A DNA stretch of 64,000 nt from JADCGM01 sp943368345 (GCA_943368345.1 CALRKY020000005.1:51365-115364); one strand, 5' to 3'; shown: positions 34,554-43,411, counted from the first letter of the stretch. Notes: a model not told the origin generated them from the letters alone. Program-made: numbers and translations.

Positions 34554-35545
34554 CGAAGCTCTGGCGCGGCGGACTGGCGCTGGCGGCCTTGCTGCTGCTG
34601 TCGGCGGCTCCGCTGCCGGTCGCAGCCGACCTGCTGCTGGCCGATGCACCTGCGCCAAAGCTGTCGGACTACCGCCTGTTCCGGGATGCTGCGGCCCGAC
34701 AGCCCAATGGCCGGGTGCTCGCCTATGCGCTGAATACTCCGCTCTTCTCCGACTATGCCGACAAGCACCGGTATCTGTTTGTGCCCACCGGCCAGTCGGC
34801 CAGCTACCGTACGGACGGCGTCATGGACTTTCCGGTCGGCACCGCGCTCGTCAAAACCTTCGCGACGCCCGACCGCTTCATCGAGACGCGGCTGTTGATC
34901 CGCAAGGCGTCCGGCTGGGTCGCCCAGCCCTATGTCTGGAACGCCGACGGGACCGAGGCGGTGTTGAAACGGGCCGGAACCTCGGTGCCGGTCACCATGC
35001 CAACCCCGACGGGGCCCAAATCGATCAACTGGGCGGTGCCCAACGTCAACCAGTGCAAGGGCTGCCACGCGGTCGGGCATGACATGGTCCCGATCGGCCC
35101 AACCGCCTGGAACTTGGGGCCAGCCCGGCTGCGCGAATGGGCCAAACGCGGCGTGCTCTCCGGCGTCCCCCGTGTATTGCCCAATGTCCCGCGCTGGGAC
35201 GATGCCAGTGCGCCGGTTGCAATCCGGGCCAAGGCCTATCTCGCGGTCAATTGCGCCCACTGCCACAGCGCGAGCGGTCCTGCCTCCAATTCCGGGCTAT
35301 TCCTCGACTTCGGGCAGTCCAACCCGGTCGCCACCGGCATCGGCAAACGCCCGGTGGCCGCCGGACGGGGCAGCGGGGACCGGGACTTTGCCATCCTGCC
35401 GGGTCACCCCGACCGGTCAATCCTTGCCTACCGGATGGAATCAACCGAACCCGGCGTGCTGATGCCGGAACTGGGCCGGACGCTCGCCCATGCCGAAGGG
35501 GTGTCCTTGGTCCGCGCCTATATCGCCGGGTTGCCCCCGCAATAG
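34550..35545 (+). CDS. Diheme c-type cytochrome of the SO2930/HNE_0200 family
   Basis: The 331-residue exported protein has two haem-binding CxxCH motifs: CKGCH at about 168-172 and CAHCH at about 234-238, in a long C-terminal half; the N-terminal half is a beta-rich domain beginning DYRLFRDAAARQPNGRVLAYALNT. A signal peptide ends near PVAAD. This matches the SO2930/HNE_0200 diheme family, always paired with a beta-helix protein as here (ATGA overlap). The pair is presumably exported and redox active; substrate and partner are unknown. Confidence 0.88.
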   Translation: MTKLWRGGLALAALLLLSAAPLPVAADLLLADAPAPKLSDYRLFRDAAARQPNGRVLAYALNTPLFSDYADKHRYLFVPTGQSASYRTDGVMDFPVGTALVKTFATPDRFIETRLLIRKASGWVAQPYVWNADGTEAVLKRAGTSVPVTMPTPTGPKSINWAVPNVNQCKGCHAVGHDMVPIGPTAWNLGPARLREWAKRGVLSGVPRVLPNVPRWDDASAPVAIRAKAYLAVNCAHCHSASGPASNSGLFLDFGQSNPVATGIGKRPVAAGRGSGDRDFAILPGHPDRSILAYRMESTEPGVLMPELGRTLAHAEGVSLVRAYIAGLPPQ

Positions 35546-35582
35546 CCTTGCCGCCCCGCCGCTGCGGCCCTAGGTTGTCGTC

Positions 35583-36011
35583 ATGCCGAACCGCATCGAC
35601 CTTGAAGCCCTGTGCCACGAAAAGGGGCTGCGGATTACCGATCAGCGGCGGGTGATTGCCCGCGTCCTGTCCGATTCGGCTGACCATCCCGATGTGGAGG
35701 AGCTGCACCGCCGCGCCGCCGCCATCGACCCGCGCATTTCGATCGCCACGGTCTACCGCACCGTCCGCCTGTTCGAGGAATCGGGTATTTTGGAACGGCA
35801 TGACTTCAGGGATGGGCGGTCTCGTTACGAGACGGTACCGGAGGAACATCATGATCATCTGATCGATCTCGACTCCGGCAAAGTCATCGAATTTCATGAT
35901 CCTGAACTTGAGGCCCTGCAGGAACGGATTGCCGCCCGGCTCGGCTTCCGGCTGGTCGATCACCGGATGGAACTTTATGCGGTTCCGCTGACCGCCGACC
36001 GCCCGCACTGA
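35583..36011 (+). CDS. Fur-family transcriptional repressor
   Basis: The 142-residue protein has the Fur winged-helix (RITDQRRVIARVL, then SIATVYRTVRLFEESGILER) and regulatory metal residues in RSRYETVPEEHHDHLID and EFHDPELEALQERIAARLGF. The CxxC zinc motif of enteric Fur is replaced by DLDS, as in the alphaproteobacterial Fur/Mur branch that responds to iron or manganese. It is followed by plsC with a one-base overlap (TGATG), so they share a transcript. No Fur box is evident upstream. Confidence 0.92.
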   Translation: MPNRIDLEALCHEKGLRITDQRRVIARVLSDSADHPDVEELHRRAAAIDPRISIATVYRTVRLFEESGILERHDFRDGRSRYETVPEEHHDHLIDLDSGKVIEFHDPELEALQERIAARLGFRLVDHRMELYAVPLTADRPH

Positions 36012-36805
36012 TGCTGGAGGCTCCCGGGTCGGAGCATCACCAGAAACACGGCACGGCGAAGGCCGTCGCCGGGATCGCGGCCACCACCGGCCTGCTCGTG
36101 CCTGTCCATCTGGTTGCCCTGCTGCTCGCTCCCAAGGGCCTGCCTTATGTCCCCAAAATCATCCACAAATGGCTGGTGGCCTCGCTCGGCATCAAGGTCC
36201 GGCTGCACGGCAAGCGCGCCCGCCGCAAAGGCGTGCTGTATGTCGCAAACCACCTGTCCTGGACCGACATTCCGGTGATCGGTTCCCGGGTGACCGGCTA
36301 TTTCGTCGCCAAATCGGAAGTTGAAAGCATGGCGCTGGTCGGCTGGCTCGCCGATTTGCAGCGCACCATCTATGTCGAACGCGACCGGCGGCACCGCAGC
36401 GACAGCCAGGCCGACGAAATCGCCGAGCGGCTGGCCGCAGGCGGCAATGTCATCCTGTTCCCCGAAGGCACGACCACTGCCAACGGCTATGATGTCCTGC
36501 CGTTCAAATCGGCGCTGTTTGCCTCGGTGGAGGCCATGCCCGACGTACTGGTCCAGCCGGTGACCATCGCCTACACAAGGATCAACGGCCTGCCGGTCAC
36601 TCACCAGCAAATCCACGATGTCGCCTGGATCGGCGACGCCGAAATCGGCGAACATGCCGCCGACTTCACCCGCCTCGGCCAGGTCCGCGCCGAAATCCTG
36701 ATGCACGAAGCCGTCTCCCCCGCCGACTTCCCGAACCGAAAGGCGCTCGCCCGCCATTGTCAGCAGGCCGTGGCGGATGGATACGCCAAGCTGATGCGGG
36801 CGTAG
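36011..36805 (+). CDS. 1-acyl-sn-glycerol-3-phosphate acyltransferase
   Basis: This 264-residue protein has PlsC motifs: NHLSWTDIPVIG (HX4D), the FPEGTTTANG block and the hydrophobic N-terminal segment GLLVPVHLVALLLA. It acylates lysophosphatidic acid to phosphatidic acid in membrane lipid synthesis, though related proteins acylate other lipids such as ornithine lipids. It follows fur directly. A MITE-like element lies 113 bases downstream. Confidence 0.9.
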   Translation: MLEAPGSEHHQKHGTAKAVAGIAATTGLLVPVHLVALLLAPKGLPYVPKIIHKWLVASLGIKVRLHGKRARRKGVLYVANHLSWTDIPVIGSRVTGYFVAKSEVESMALVGWLADLQRTIYVERDRRHRSDSQADEIAERLAAGGNVILFPEGTTTANGYDVLPFKSALFASVEAMPDVLVQPVTIAYTRINGLPVTHQQIHDVAWIGDAEIGEHAADFTRLGQVRAEILMHEAVSPADFPNRKALARHCQQAVADGYAKLMRA

Positions 36806-36917
36806 CGGGGAAGGCGTCGCAGGATAATTGCGCAACCAATCCGCCTATCTCCGGTGAATGGCTGTCATTCCCAATGATGGTAACGGCGTTGCTAGCCAGA
36901 TTTCACCCGCATGAAGT

Positions 36918-37190
36918 TAGAGCGTCTTTCGACCAATCCGGGTCACCGTGATTGTGTCAGGATGCCTGCTGGCAAGGCGCGGTACGCGGCAGGGGCTTGG
37001 TGGCCCCTGCAAGGGGCGCAACGCTGTCCAGCGGGCGTCCTGACGCAACCGCACGTGCGGCGGGCCAAATCCGGCCCATTGCGGCGTTGCTCGTTGGTCA
37101 CGATGCCAGTGCATCGCTCCCGCCTCACGCCTTGCACTGAACCAAATTTGACTCCGTCACGGTGACACGGATTGGTCGAAAGACGCTCTA
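36918..37190. mobile_element. MITE-like element with 34-bp terminal inverted repeats
   Basis: The left arm at 36918-36951 and the right arm at 37157-37190 match in 33 of 34 bases as inverted repeats; both begin TAGAGCGTCTTTCGACCAAT. The ends start and stop with TA, as expected for a TA target site of IS630/mariner-type elements. No gene is inside. Internally, CAGGATGCCTGCTGG (36958-36972) pairs with CCAGCGGGCGTCCTG (37028-37042), and GCAGGGGC/GCCCCTGC (36989-37010) forms an eight-base hairpin. The right end supplies the stop codon (37188-37190) of the dienelactone hydrolase gene. Without a transposase, movement would need one in trans. Confidence 0.78.
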
Positions 37191-37904
37191 GGAGAAAATC
37201 TCCGCGAAGAAATCGACCATGGCCCGCCAGGAGCGTTTGTCGGCGTTTGCGTCATATTTGATGCCGCGATCCGGGGCGTTCGCGCCCTTGGCGGTGAAGG
37301 CGTGCAGCGCATGACCATAGGCGTGTAACTGCCAATCCGCCCCGGCGTCGGTCAGTTCCCGGGCGACGCCCACGACGTCGTCGGGCTTAGCCATCGGGTC
37401 GTCCCAGCCGTGCAGGATCATCACCTTGGTTGAAATCGGTGGCTGCGCCCCAAGTCCGGGCGGTGCAAAAATGCCGTGGATGCTGACCGCGCCTTTGACG
37501 TCCGTCGTTCCGCTGCGGGCAATGTCGAGCGCGCAGAGTCCGCCAAAACAATAGCCGGTGATGGCGATCCGCGAGGCGTCAACCAGCGGGTGCGCCTTGG
37601 CCATTGCCACTGCGGCCAGCAAACGCTGCCGCAGCGCTGCCCGGTCCTGCAGGAAGGGCATCATCAGCGGGCTGTTGTCGCCATCTTCAGTGCCGCGCAC
37701 GCCCTTGCCGTACACGTCAATCGCAATGCCGACATAGCCGAGGTCAGCCATCGCGCGGGCGGTGTTGCGTTCATGCTCGGTCTGACCGGCCCATTGGTGG
37801 GCAACAAGGACACAGGGTCGCTTGGCTGTGCCGCTGCCGTGCGCCACGAACGCCTCGCAGGCGGTTTCGCCGTCGAAATAGTCGAGCATTGCCTCTGTCA
37901 TCAT
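37188..37904 (-). CDS. Dienelactone hydrolase family protein
   Basis: The 238-residue alpha/beta hydrolase has the DLH pattern: the Cys nucleophile in ITGYCFGGLCAL, Asp in HGWDDPMAKPDD and His in YGHALHAFTAKGA; the Glu of dienelactone hydrolase is not certain. The family hydrolyses dienelactones or other small esters. Its ATG overlaps the hisD stop (ATGA), which places a DLH-type enzyme in a his operon; it is unlikely to be a histidine enzyme. The stop codon comes from the end of an inserted repeat element. Confidence 0.86.
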   Translation of the reverse strand: MMTEAMLDYFDGETACEAFVAHGSGTAKRPCVLVAHQWAGQTEHERNTARAMADLGYVGIAIDVYGKGVRGTEDGDNSPLMMPFLQDRAALRQRLLAAVAMAKAHPLVDASRIAITGYCFGGLCALDIARSGTTDVKGAVSIHGIFAPPGLGAQPPISTKVMILHGWDDPMAKPDDVVGVARELTDAGADWQLHAYGHALHAFTAKGANAPDRGIKYDANADKRSWRAMVDFFAEIFS

Positions 37905-39205
37905 CTTTTCCCCAAATCCTTCAGCCGGACATCAATCGATTCGGCATGCGCGTGCAGACCCTCCGCCCTCGCCAGCGCAATTGCCGATGGTCCGACGGCG
38001 GTCAAGCCAGCGACGGAGCAGCCGAGAAAGGTCGTGCGTTTCATGAAATCCGCGACCGACAGGCCGGAAGCAAAGCGGGCGCGGCGACCGGTTGGCAGAA
38101 CATGATTGGGACCGCCGATATAGTCGCCAATCGCCTCCGGTGTGTGGCGGCCAAGAAACACCGACCCGGCGTGGCGCACCTGTTTGAACAGCGATTCGGG
38201 ATCGGCCGTCGCAATCTCCAGATGTTCGGGTGCCAGCGCGTTGGCGAGCGCTGCGGCCTCCTCCAGCGACCCGACGACAATCACCGCCCCGAACCGGTCC
38301 CAGCTGGCCCGCGCCACCGCTGCTGTCGGCAGGCGCGCGAGCAAGGCGTCTACGTCCGCACAGACGGCGTCGGCAAAGGCCGCATCATCGGTGATCAGGA
38401 TCGATTGGGCGACCGGGTCATGTTCGGCCTGGCTCATCAGGTCGGCGGCGATCCAGGCCGGATCGTTGGCAGCATCGGCGATGACCAGAATTTCGGACGG
38501 CCCCGCAACCATATCTATGCCGACCCGGCCATAGAGCTGACGCTTGGCCTCCGCGACATAGGCGTTGCCGGGTCCGACGATCTTGTCGACCGGGGCAATC
38601 GACTCGGTGCCAAATGCCAGTGCCGCCACCGCCTGTGCGCCGCCGATCCGGTAGACGGTATCAACGCCCGCCAGACGCGCCGCCGCCAGCACCAGCGGGT
38701 TCAACCGGCCATCGGGCGTCGGTGTCACCATCACCAGCCGCCGTACTCCGGCAACCTTGGCCGGAATCGCGTTCATCAGTACCGACGACGGATAGCTGGC
38801 CAAACCGCCCGGCACATAAAGCCCCGCCGCATCAACCGCCGACCAGCGCCAGCCGGCCCGGATGCCATCAGCATCGGTCGCATCCCGGTCAACCGGGCGC
38901 TGCAAGTGGTGGAATGCCTGGATGCGGGTTGCCGCGAGCTGCAACGCGGCCATCAGGTCGGGCGCGATTCCGGCACAGGCCGCATCAATCTCTGCGGCGC
39001 TGACCGCAATCGTCTCCGGTGACAGCGCGATGCGATCAAAGCGTTCGGTGAGTTCGAACACCGCCGCATCGCCGCGCTTTGCGACGTCGGCGATGATCGT
39101 CGAAACGGCGGCGGCGACATCCTCGTCACTGTCGCGGCGATCCTCGACCAGTCGGGCAAAGGCAGCCGGAAAGCCGGGCGCCTGCGACTCAAGCCGGATC
39201 GGCAC
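37901..39205 (-). CDS. hisD: Histidinol dehydrogenase
   Basis: HisD oxidises histidinol to histidine in two NAD-dependent steps. The 434-residue protein has the signature VGPGNAYVAEAKRQLYGRVGIDMVAG in halves (VGPGNAYVAEAK, GRVGIDMVAGPSE), the zinc/catalytic region SQAEHDPVAQSIL and the C-terminal GPNHVLPTGRRARFASGLSV. All expected blocks are intact. Its 5' end overlaps hisG by 17 bases, so hisG-hisD-DLH is one minus-strand operon. Confidence 0.96.
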   Translation of the reverse strand: MPIRLESQAPGFPAAFARLVEDRRDSDEDVAAAVSTIIADVAKRGDAAVFELTERFDRIALSPETIAVSAAEIDAACAGIAPDLMAALQLAATRIQAFHHLQRPVDRDATDADGIRAGWRWSAVDAAGLYVPGGLASYPSSVLMNAIPAKVAGVRRLVMVTPTPDGRLNPLVLAAARLAGVDTVYRIGGAQAVAALAFGTESIAPVDKIVGPGNAYVAEAKRQLYGRVGIDMVAGPSEILVIADAANDPAWIAADLMSQAEHDPVAQSILITDDAAFADAVCADVDALLARLPTAAVARASWDRFGAVIVVGSLEEAAALANALAPEHLEIATADPESLFKQVRHAGSVFLGRHTPEAIGDYIGGPNHVLPTGRRARFASGLSVADFMKRTTFLGCSVAGLTAVGPSAIALARAEGLHAHAESIDVRLKDLGKR

Positions 39206-39851
39206 TGGCGGCCTCCCGAAACCGCTCGATCCATGGACCGATTTCGGCTGCGCGGGTCTTGAACGCGGCGCGGTTGACGATCAGCCGCGACGTAACCTGC
39301 GCAATCTCTTCGACCTCGACCAGACCATTCTCGGCGAGGGTCCGACCTGACGAGACCAGATCGACGATTCGGCTGCTGAGGCCGAGCGCCGGGGCCAATT
39401 CCATCGCGCCATTCAATTTGACGCATTCTGCCTGAACACCGCGTGCCGCGAAATGCTTGCGGGCGACATTGGGATATTTGGTGGCGACGCGGATATGGCT
39501 CCAGGCGCGTGGATCGTCATTCGCGGCCTGTTCCGCGGGTTCGGCGACCGACAGCCGGCACTTGCCAATCTTGAGGTCAACGGGCGCGTAGATTTCGGAA
39601 AAATCGAACTCCATCAGCACGTCATTGCCGGCGATGCCCATCTGCGCCGCCCCAAAGGCCACGAAGGTCGCAACGTCAAAAGCCCGCACCCGGATGAGCG
39701 ACAGACCGACCACGTTGGTGCTGAACATCAGCGCCCGGGAGTCTTCGTCGGCGAAGGCTGGTTCCGGCACGATCCCGGCGGCATGCAGCAGCGGCAACGC
39801 TTCGCCGAGAATGCGTCCCTTGGGTAGTGCAATGATCAGTTGGCCGTTCAC
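39189..39851 (-). CDS. hisG: ATP phosphoribosyltransferase, short form
   Basis: HisG condenses ATP and PRPP, the first committed step of histidine synthesis. From the GTG at 39851 it is 220 residues, the short form (HisG-S) that lacks the C-terminal regulatory domain and needs HisZ, which is not in this window. Recognisable are IIALPKGRILGEALPLL, AAQMGIAGNDVLMEF and IVDLVSSGRTLAENGLVEV. The GTG is chosen by family alignment; the open frame continues upstream, and no strong ribosome site precedes it. Confidence 0.93.
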   Translation of the reverse strand: MNGQLIIALPKGRILGEALPLLHAAGIVPEPAFADEDSRALMFSTNVVGLSLIRVRAFDVATFVAFGAAQMGIAGNDVLMEFDFSEIYAPVDLKIGKCRLSVAEPAEQAANDDPRAWSHIRVATKYPNVARKHFAARGVQAECVKLNGAMELAPALGLSSRIVDLVSSGRTLAENGLVEVEEIAQVTSRLIVNRAAFKTRAAEIGPWIERFREAASADPA

Positions 39852-39916
39852 GCGGGCAGCGTGTAGACAGAAGGCGTGGGCGCGGCAACCGCAGCGTCTG
39901 CGTGACATGAAGGCGA

Positions 39917-40231
39917 ATGCCGATGTTCGGAATGATGCTGAAGGCGCAAGCCGATGCGATGGAGCTGTGGCGGCGGTCGGTGGAGACGGTCGCAACCTCG
40001 GGCTATGTCATCCAGAAACGGGTGGCGATGATGGGCAATCCCGCCACCGCTGACATCAGCGAACTGGGCCGGATGGTCCCGGAAAAACTGGCGGCGTTCG
40101 GGTTGGCAAATCTGGCGATGACCCGGGCCTTGCTGAGCGGCGAAGGCATGGCCGCCGGGATGTCCGCCGGATTGAAGCCCATTCACGCCAGCGTCGCCGC
40201 CAACGCCAAACGGCTGCGCAAGGCCCGGTGA
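39917..40231 (+). CDS. Small helical protein, possibly phasin-like
   Basis: The 104-residue protein is predicted to be nearly all helical, with the pattern MMLKAQADAMELWRRSVETV and MVPEKLAAFGLANLAMTRAL, resembling short polyhydroxyalkanoate granule-associated (phasin) proteins. No PHA synthase is nearby, so the role is uncertain. It begins with ATG at 39917 after GAAGG and ends in a GTGA overlap with the DUF2332 gene, implying co-translation. Divergent from hisG. Confidence 0.6.
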   Translation: MPMFGMMLKAQADAMELWRRSVETVATSGYVIQKRVAMMGNPATADISELGRMVPEKLAAFGLANLAMTRALLSGEGMAAGMSAGLKPIHASVAANAKRLRKAR

Positions 40232-41277
40232 ACGAGGCTGCCGTCCGATCGGCATTCAAGCAGCAGGCGCGCTGGAACGAACGGCTGGGATCTCCTTTTA
40301 TGGCGTCGCTGTGCGATGGCCTTGCCGACGCGCTGAATCGAAACAGCCGGACGGGGCGGCGGCTGCTCGACTGGCCGGGCGATCCCAATGCCGCCGCTGT
40401 TCAGATGCGCATGACCGGTGGGCTGAACGCCTTGGTGCGGCGCGGGGCAGTGCCCGATCTGGCAAATTTCTATCCCCCCAATCCAACGCCCGGTTCAGCC
40501 ACCCTGGCCGACGCGGCGCTCGCCGTGATCGCGGAGCATGACGAATTCCTGCACGATTGGCTCGATTCGCCGCCACAGACCAATGAGGTCATGCGGTCGG
40601 CGGTGCTGATGCCCGGCATGCTGGTGATCGCGGCGGAAACCGGACTGCCACTGGCCTTGCGTGAACTTGGGGCGAGCGGCGGGCTAAATTTGCGGCTCGA
40701 CCATTATGCCTATCGGCTGGGCGGCCTCGCTATCGATCCGCCCGGCGCGCCAGTCATGATCGAACCGCGCTGGGAGGGCGATCCGCCACCTGCCGCCACG
40801 GTGCGTGTCGCCGACCGGCGCGGCGTTGATATCCAGCCGCTCGATGTGCGCGACGCCGCGACGCGCGAACGGCTGCTCGCCTACGTCTGGCCCGATCAGC
40901 TTGAGCGCGTCGCGCGGCTATCGGCAGCGTTGGATGCAGCGGTCACTGATCCTCCGCCGATTGACCGGGGAGACGCTGCCGAATGGGCGGAGACCCATGC
41001 CAACCCAGCCGATGGCGTGGCGACGGTCGTATTCCATTCAATTGCCCACCAATATTTTCCCCAATCCACCAAGGACCGGCTCGCAGCTCATATGGAGCGG
41101 GCAGGAGTCGCCGCGACACGCGCCGCGCCGCTCGCCTGGCTGCGCTTCGAACTTGATGACGCCGTGGTGCTCGGTCCGCCGCCAACCCTTCGGATGCGCC
41201 TGTGGCCGGGTGGCGAGGACCGGCTGCTCGCGCACGTCCATCCGCATGGGGCCAACGTACGCTGGGTCGGATCGTAG
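40228..41277 (+). CDS. DUF2332 family protein
   Basis: The 349-residue protein starts at GTG 40228, overlapping the upstream stop. It matches DUF2332: AVRSAFKQQARWNERLGSPFM near the N-terminus, SAVLMPGMLVIAAETGLPLA, GASGGLNLRLDHY (with a possible methyltransferase-like GASGGLNL loop), and VVFHSIAHQYFPQ near the C-terminus. Function is unknown; the glycine loop hints at a SAM-binding fold, but this is inference. Confidence 0.85.
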   Translation: MNEAAVRSAFKQQARWNERLGSPFMASLCDGLADALNRNSRTGRRLLDWPGDPNAAAVQMRMTGGLNALVRRGAVPDLANFYPPNPTPGSATLADAALAVIAEHDEFLHDWLDSPPQTNEVMRSAVLMPGMLVIAAETGLPLALRELGASGGLNLRLDHYAYRLGGLAIDPPGAPVMIEPRWEGDPPPAATVRVADRRGVDIQPLDVRDAATRERLLAYVWPDQLERVARLSAALDAAVTDPPPIDRGDAAEWAETHANPADGVATVVFHSIAHQYFPQSTKDRLAAHMERAGVAATRAAPLAWLRFELDDAVVLGPPPTLRMRLWPGGEDRLLAHVHPHGANVRWVGS

Positions 41278-41336
41278 GTTGGATGTCCGCTTCCGACTCC
41301 ATTGCGGCCATTGGGACTATGTGTGAGGTTCGTCTT

Positions 41337-41750
41337 ATGAATGACGCGGACCGCTTTGTCGGGCCTCTGAGCACCGGTTTCATCATGTCCTGCGCGGCGT
41401 GGTCTGTGCCCCAAGGATTCGTGGGCCGCTACGTAGGGTTTTTTCCAGAATCGGTGCAATCCTTGCTGTCGTTTGCAATCGTCGCTGCGCTCGCTGGCTG
41501 GGCAGTCTTCGTCGGCGTAGATGCCATCAGGACGAGGCTAATCCCATGGCGCGCGATTGTATTGGCTGTCGGTTCATTCGTGGTGGCAGAGCTTGTTTGG
41601 CGGCTGTTTATCGGCCCACTACCGGGCGGCGACTTTAAGTTGGCATGGGTGCTGATGCTGTTTGCACAGCCAATCGTGGCAGGCTTAGGGGTTATCGTGC
41701 TAGCGCGCGGCTGGCTGACGCTCAGGCGAAAGCAAGCGGACCAGAGCTAA
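41337..41750 (+). CDS. Small integral membrane protein of unknown function
   Basis: The 137-residue protein starts at ATG 41337 (GAGG eight bases upstream) and contains about four hydrophobic segments: STGFIMSCAAWSVP, LSFAIVAALAGWAVFVGV, WRAIVLAVGSFVVAELVW and LMLFAQPIVAGLGVIVLA. No family was recognised. It has no co-oriented partner at close distance; the gap to DUF2332 is 59 bases and to maf 99. Confidence 0.6.
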   Translation: MNDADRFVGPLSTGFIMSCAAWSVPQGFVGRYVGFFPESVQSLLSFAIVAALAGWAVFVGVDAIRTRLIPWRAIVLAVGSFVVAELVWRLFIGPLPGGDFKLAWVLMLFAQPIVAGLGVIVLARGWLTLRRKQADQS

Positions 41751-41849
41751 CGGCAGCTATCCACCCACAAGCAGACATTCAAACTGAGACACTCCGCTGT
41801 GCCGGCTGAGGTTGCGCATCGTGCGGGCTTGCCGCACAGCGCGGGGGCT

Positions 41850-42422
41850 ATGACCTCGCTCATCCTCGCCTCCTCCTCGCCGCGCCGGTTGGCGCTGCTC
41901 GCCCAGATCGGTGTGGTGCCGTCGCTGGTAACGTCCCCCGACATCGACGAATCGCCGCTTAAGGGGGAACTGCCGCGGGTCTATGCGCTGCGGCTGGCCG
42001 AGGCGAAGGCGCGGGCGGTGGCGCGGCGCGACGGGGAGGTGGTGCTGGCGGGCGATACGACCGTGGCCGTTGGTCGCCGGATATTACCGCCAGCCGAGAC
42101 TGCGGCGGTGCAGCGCGAATTGCTGGCGCTGCTGTCCGGGCGGCGTCAGCAGGTGATTTCCGCCGTTGCCGTGGTCGATGGCGGCGGCAAGCTGCGGTCC
42201 CGCCTGTCAATTTCGACGCTGACCTTCAAACGGCTGACCGCCGCGGAAATTGACGCCTATGTCGCCTGCGGGGAGGGTCTGGGCAAAGCCGGGGGCTACG
42301 CCATACAGGGGCGGGCAGCGGCCTTCATCCGCGCGCTTTCGGGCAGTTATTCCGGCGTTGTTGGTTTGCCACTGTTTGAAACCGCGGCACTGCTGCGGGC
42401 GAGCGGGGTCGATGTCGCGTGA
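41850..42422 (+). CDS. Maf-type nucleoside triphosphate pyrophosphatase
   Basis: Maf proteins hydrolyse non-canonical or modified nucleotides (dTTP/UTP or m7GTP type), possibly to keep them out of nucleic acid or to control septation. The 190-residue protein has the phosphate-binding ASSSPRRLALLAQIG, the DIDESPLKGE block, VLAGDTTVAVGRRIL and YAIQGRAAAFIRALSGSYSGVVGLPLFE. The ATG at 41850 matches the family start. Its 3' end overlaps the RNase E/G gene by 11 bases. Confidence 0.92.
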   Translation: MTSLILASSSPRRLALLAQIGVVPSLVTSPDIDESPLKGELPRVYALRLAEAKARAVARRDGEVVLAGDTTVAVGRRILPPAETAAVQRELLALLSGRRQQVISAVAVVDGGGKLRSRLSISTLTFKRLTAAEIDAYVACGEGLGKAGGYAIQGRAAAFIRALSGSYSGVVGLPLFETAALLRASGVDVA

Positions 42423-43395
42423 GCTGATCTTCGAACGCGGCATCGGCGAGATGCGGGCGGCGCTGATCGAGGATGGACGCATTGTCGAACTGCATCTGGA
42501 ACGGGGCAACGGTTTGCGGGCCGGGTCGGTGTGCAAGGCGCGGCTGACCCGCATATTGGTCCCCGGACACCGGGGCATCGTCGCTATCGGTACCGAGGAA
42601 GCGTTGATCGAGCCGTTGCCGCGCGGCCTGACGGAGGGTGCGACTTTGTTTGTCGAAGTGGTTCGGGAGGCCATTCCGGAAGCCGGGCGACCGCGCCTGC
42701 CCAAGGTTGTTGCCAGCGCTGCAACGGCGGAGGGTGCGGCCCCGTTGCTGGTCGAACGGCTGGGACCGGGTCGGGAACTCCATCCGCACCAACCTGATTC
42801 GCTCGAATCGGCGGGCTGGTCCGATGTGCTGGAGGAGGCCAGGTCGGGTGTCATTGGCTTTGAGGGCGGCACGCTGGCGGTGGCGGTGACACCGGCCATG
42901 ACCCTGATCGACATTGACGGGGCGGGGCCTGCGCTGGACCTTGCCCTGGCCGGGGCCGCCGCTGCAGCAGCGGCGATCCGGCGTCACGGCATCGGCGGCA
43001 GTATCGGCATCGACTTTCCCACTTGCCGCGACAAGGCCGAGCGACAACAGATTGCCGCGATCATCGACGGGATGTTGCCGCAACCCTTTGAGCGGACGGC
43101 GGTCAACGGCTTCGGCTTCCTGCAGATCGTCCGGCGACGCGCCCGACCTTCAAATTTTGAACTGATCCAGGGTGCGCCGGCCGAATCCGCCGCGCTGGCC
43201 CTGCTGCGGCAGGCGGAACGCGCCGTCGGTGCCGGGGTTCGGACATTGTGCGCGTCCCCCGCCGTCGCCGCATGGCTAGAGGCGCGCACGGACCTGATTG
43301 CCGAACTCGCCCGCCGAACCGGGGTTCATATCCAGCTGAAGTCAGACTCGTCACTTGCCACCGGCGCCGGATATGTTCACCATATGATCCGATAG
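42412..43395 (+). CDS. Ribonuclease E/G family protein, short form
   Basis: The 327-residue protein aligns with the catalytic half of RNase E/G: an S1-like N-terminal region (ELIFERGIGEMRAALIEDG, CKARLTRILVPGHRGIVAI) and the DNase I-like domain with Asp residues in AMTLIDIDGAGPALD and GGSIGIDFPTCRDKAERQQI. The zinc-link cysteines of E. coli RNase E are absent, and the length is well below RNase G. Such shortened forms occur in alphaproteobacteria next to maf and yacG, as here. Its specific RNA substrates are unknown. Confidence 0.88.
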   Translation: MSRELIFERGIGEMRAALIEDGRIVELHLERGNGLRAGSVCKARLTRILVPGHRGIVAIGTEEALIEPLPRGLTEGATLFVEVVREAIPEAGRPRLPKVVASAATAEGAAPLLVERLGPGRELHPHQPDSLESAGWSDVLEEARSGVIGFEGGTLAVAVTPAMTLIDIDGAGPALDLALAGAAAAAAAIRRHGIGGSIGIDFPTCRDKAERQQIAAIIDGMLPQPFERTAVNGFGFLQIVRRRARPSNFELIQGAPAESAALALLRQAERAVGAGVRTLCASPAVAAWLEARTDLIAELARRTGVHIQLKSDSSLATGAGYVHHMIR

Positions 43396-43411
43396 TTCAG
43401 TGGAGAGATAT

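Noticed and set aside
36914..37140. Short frames inside the MITE-like element
   Set aside because: They are biased by the inverted repeats and lack any transposase motif.
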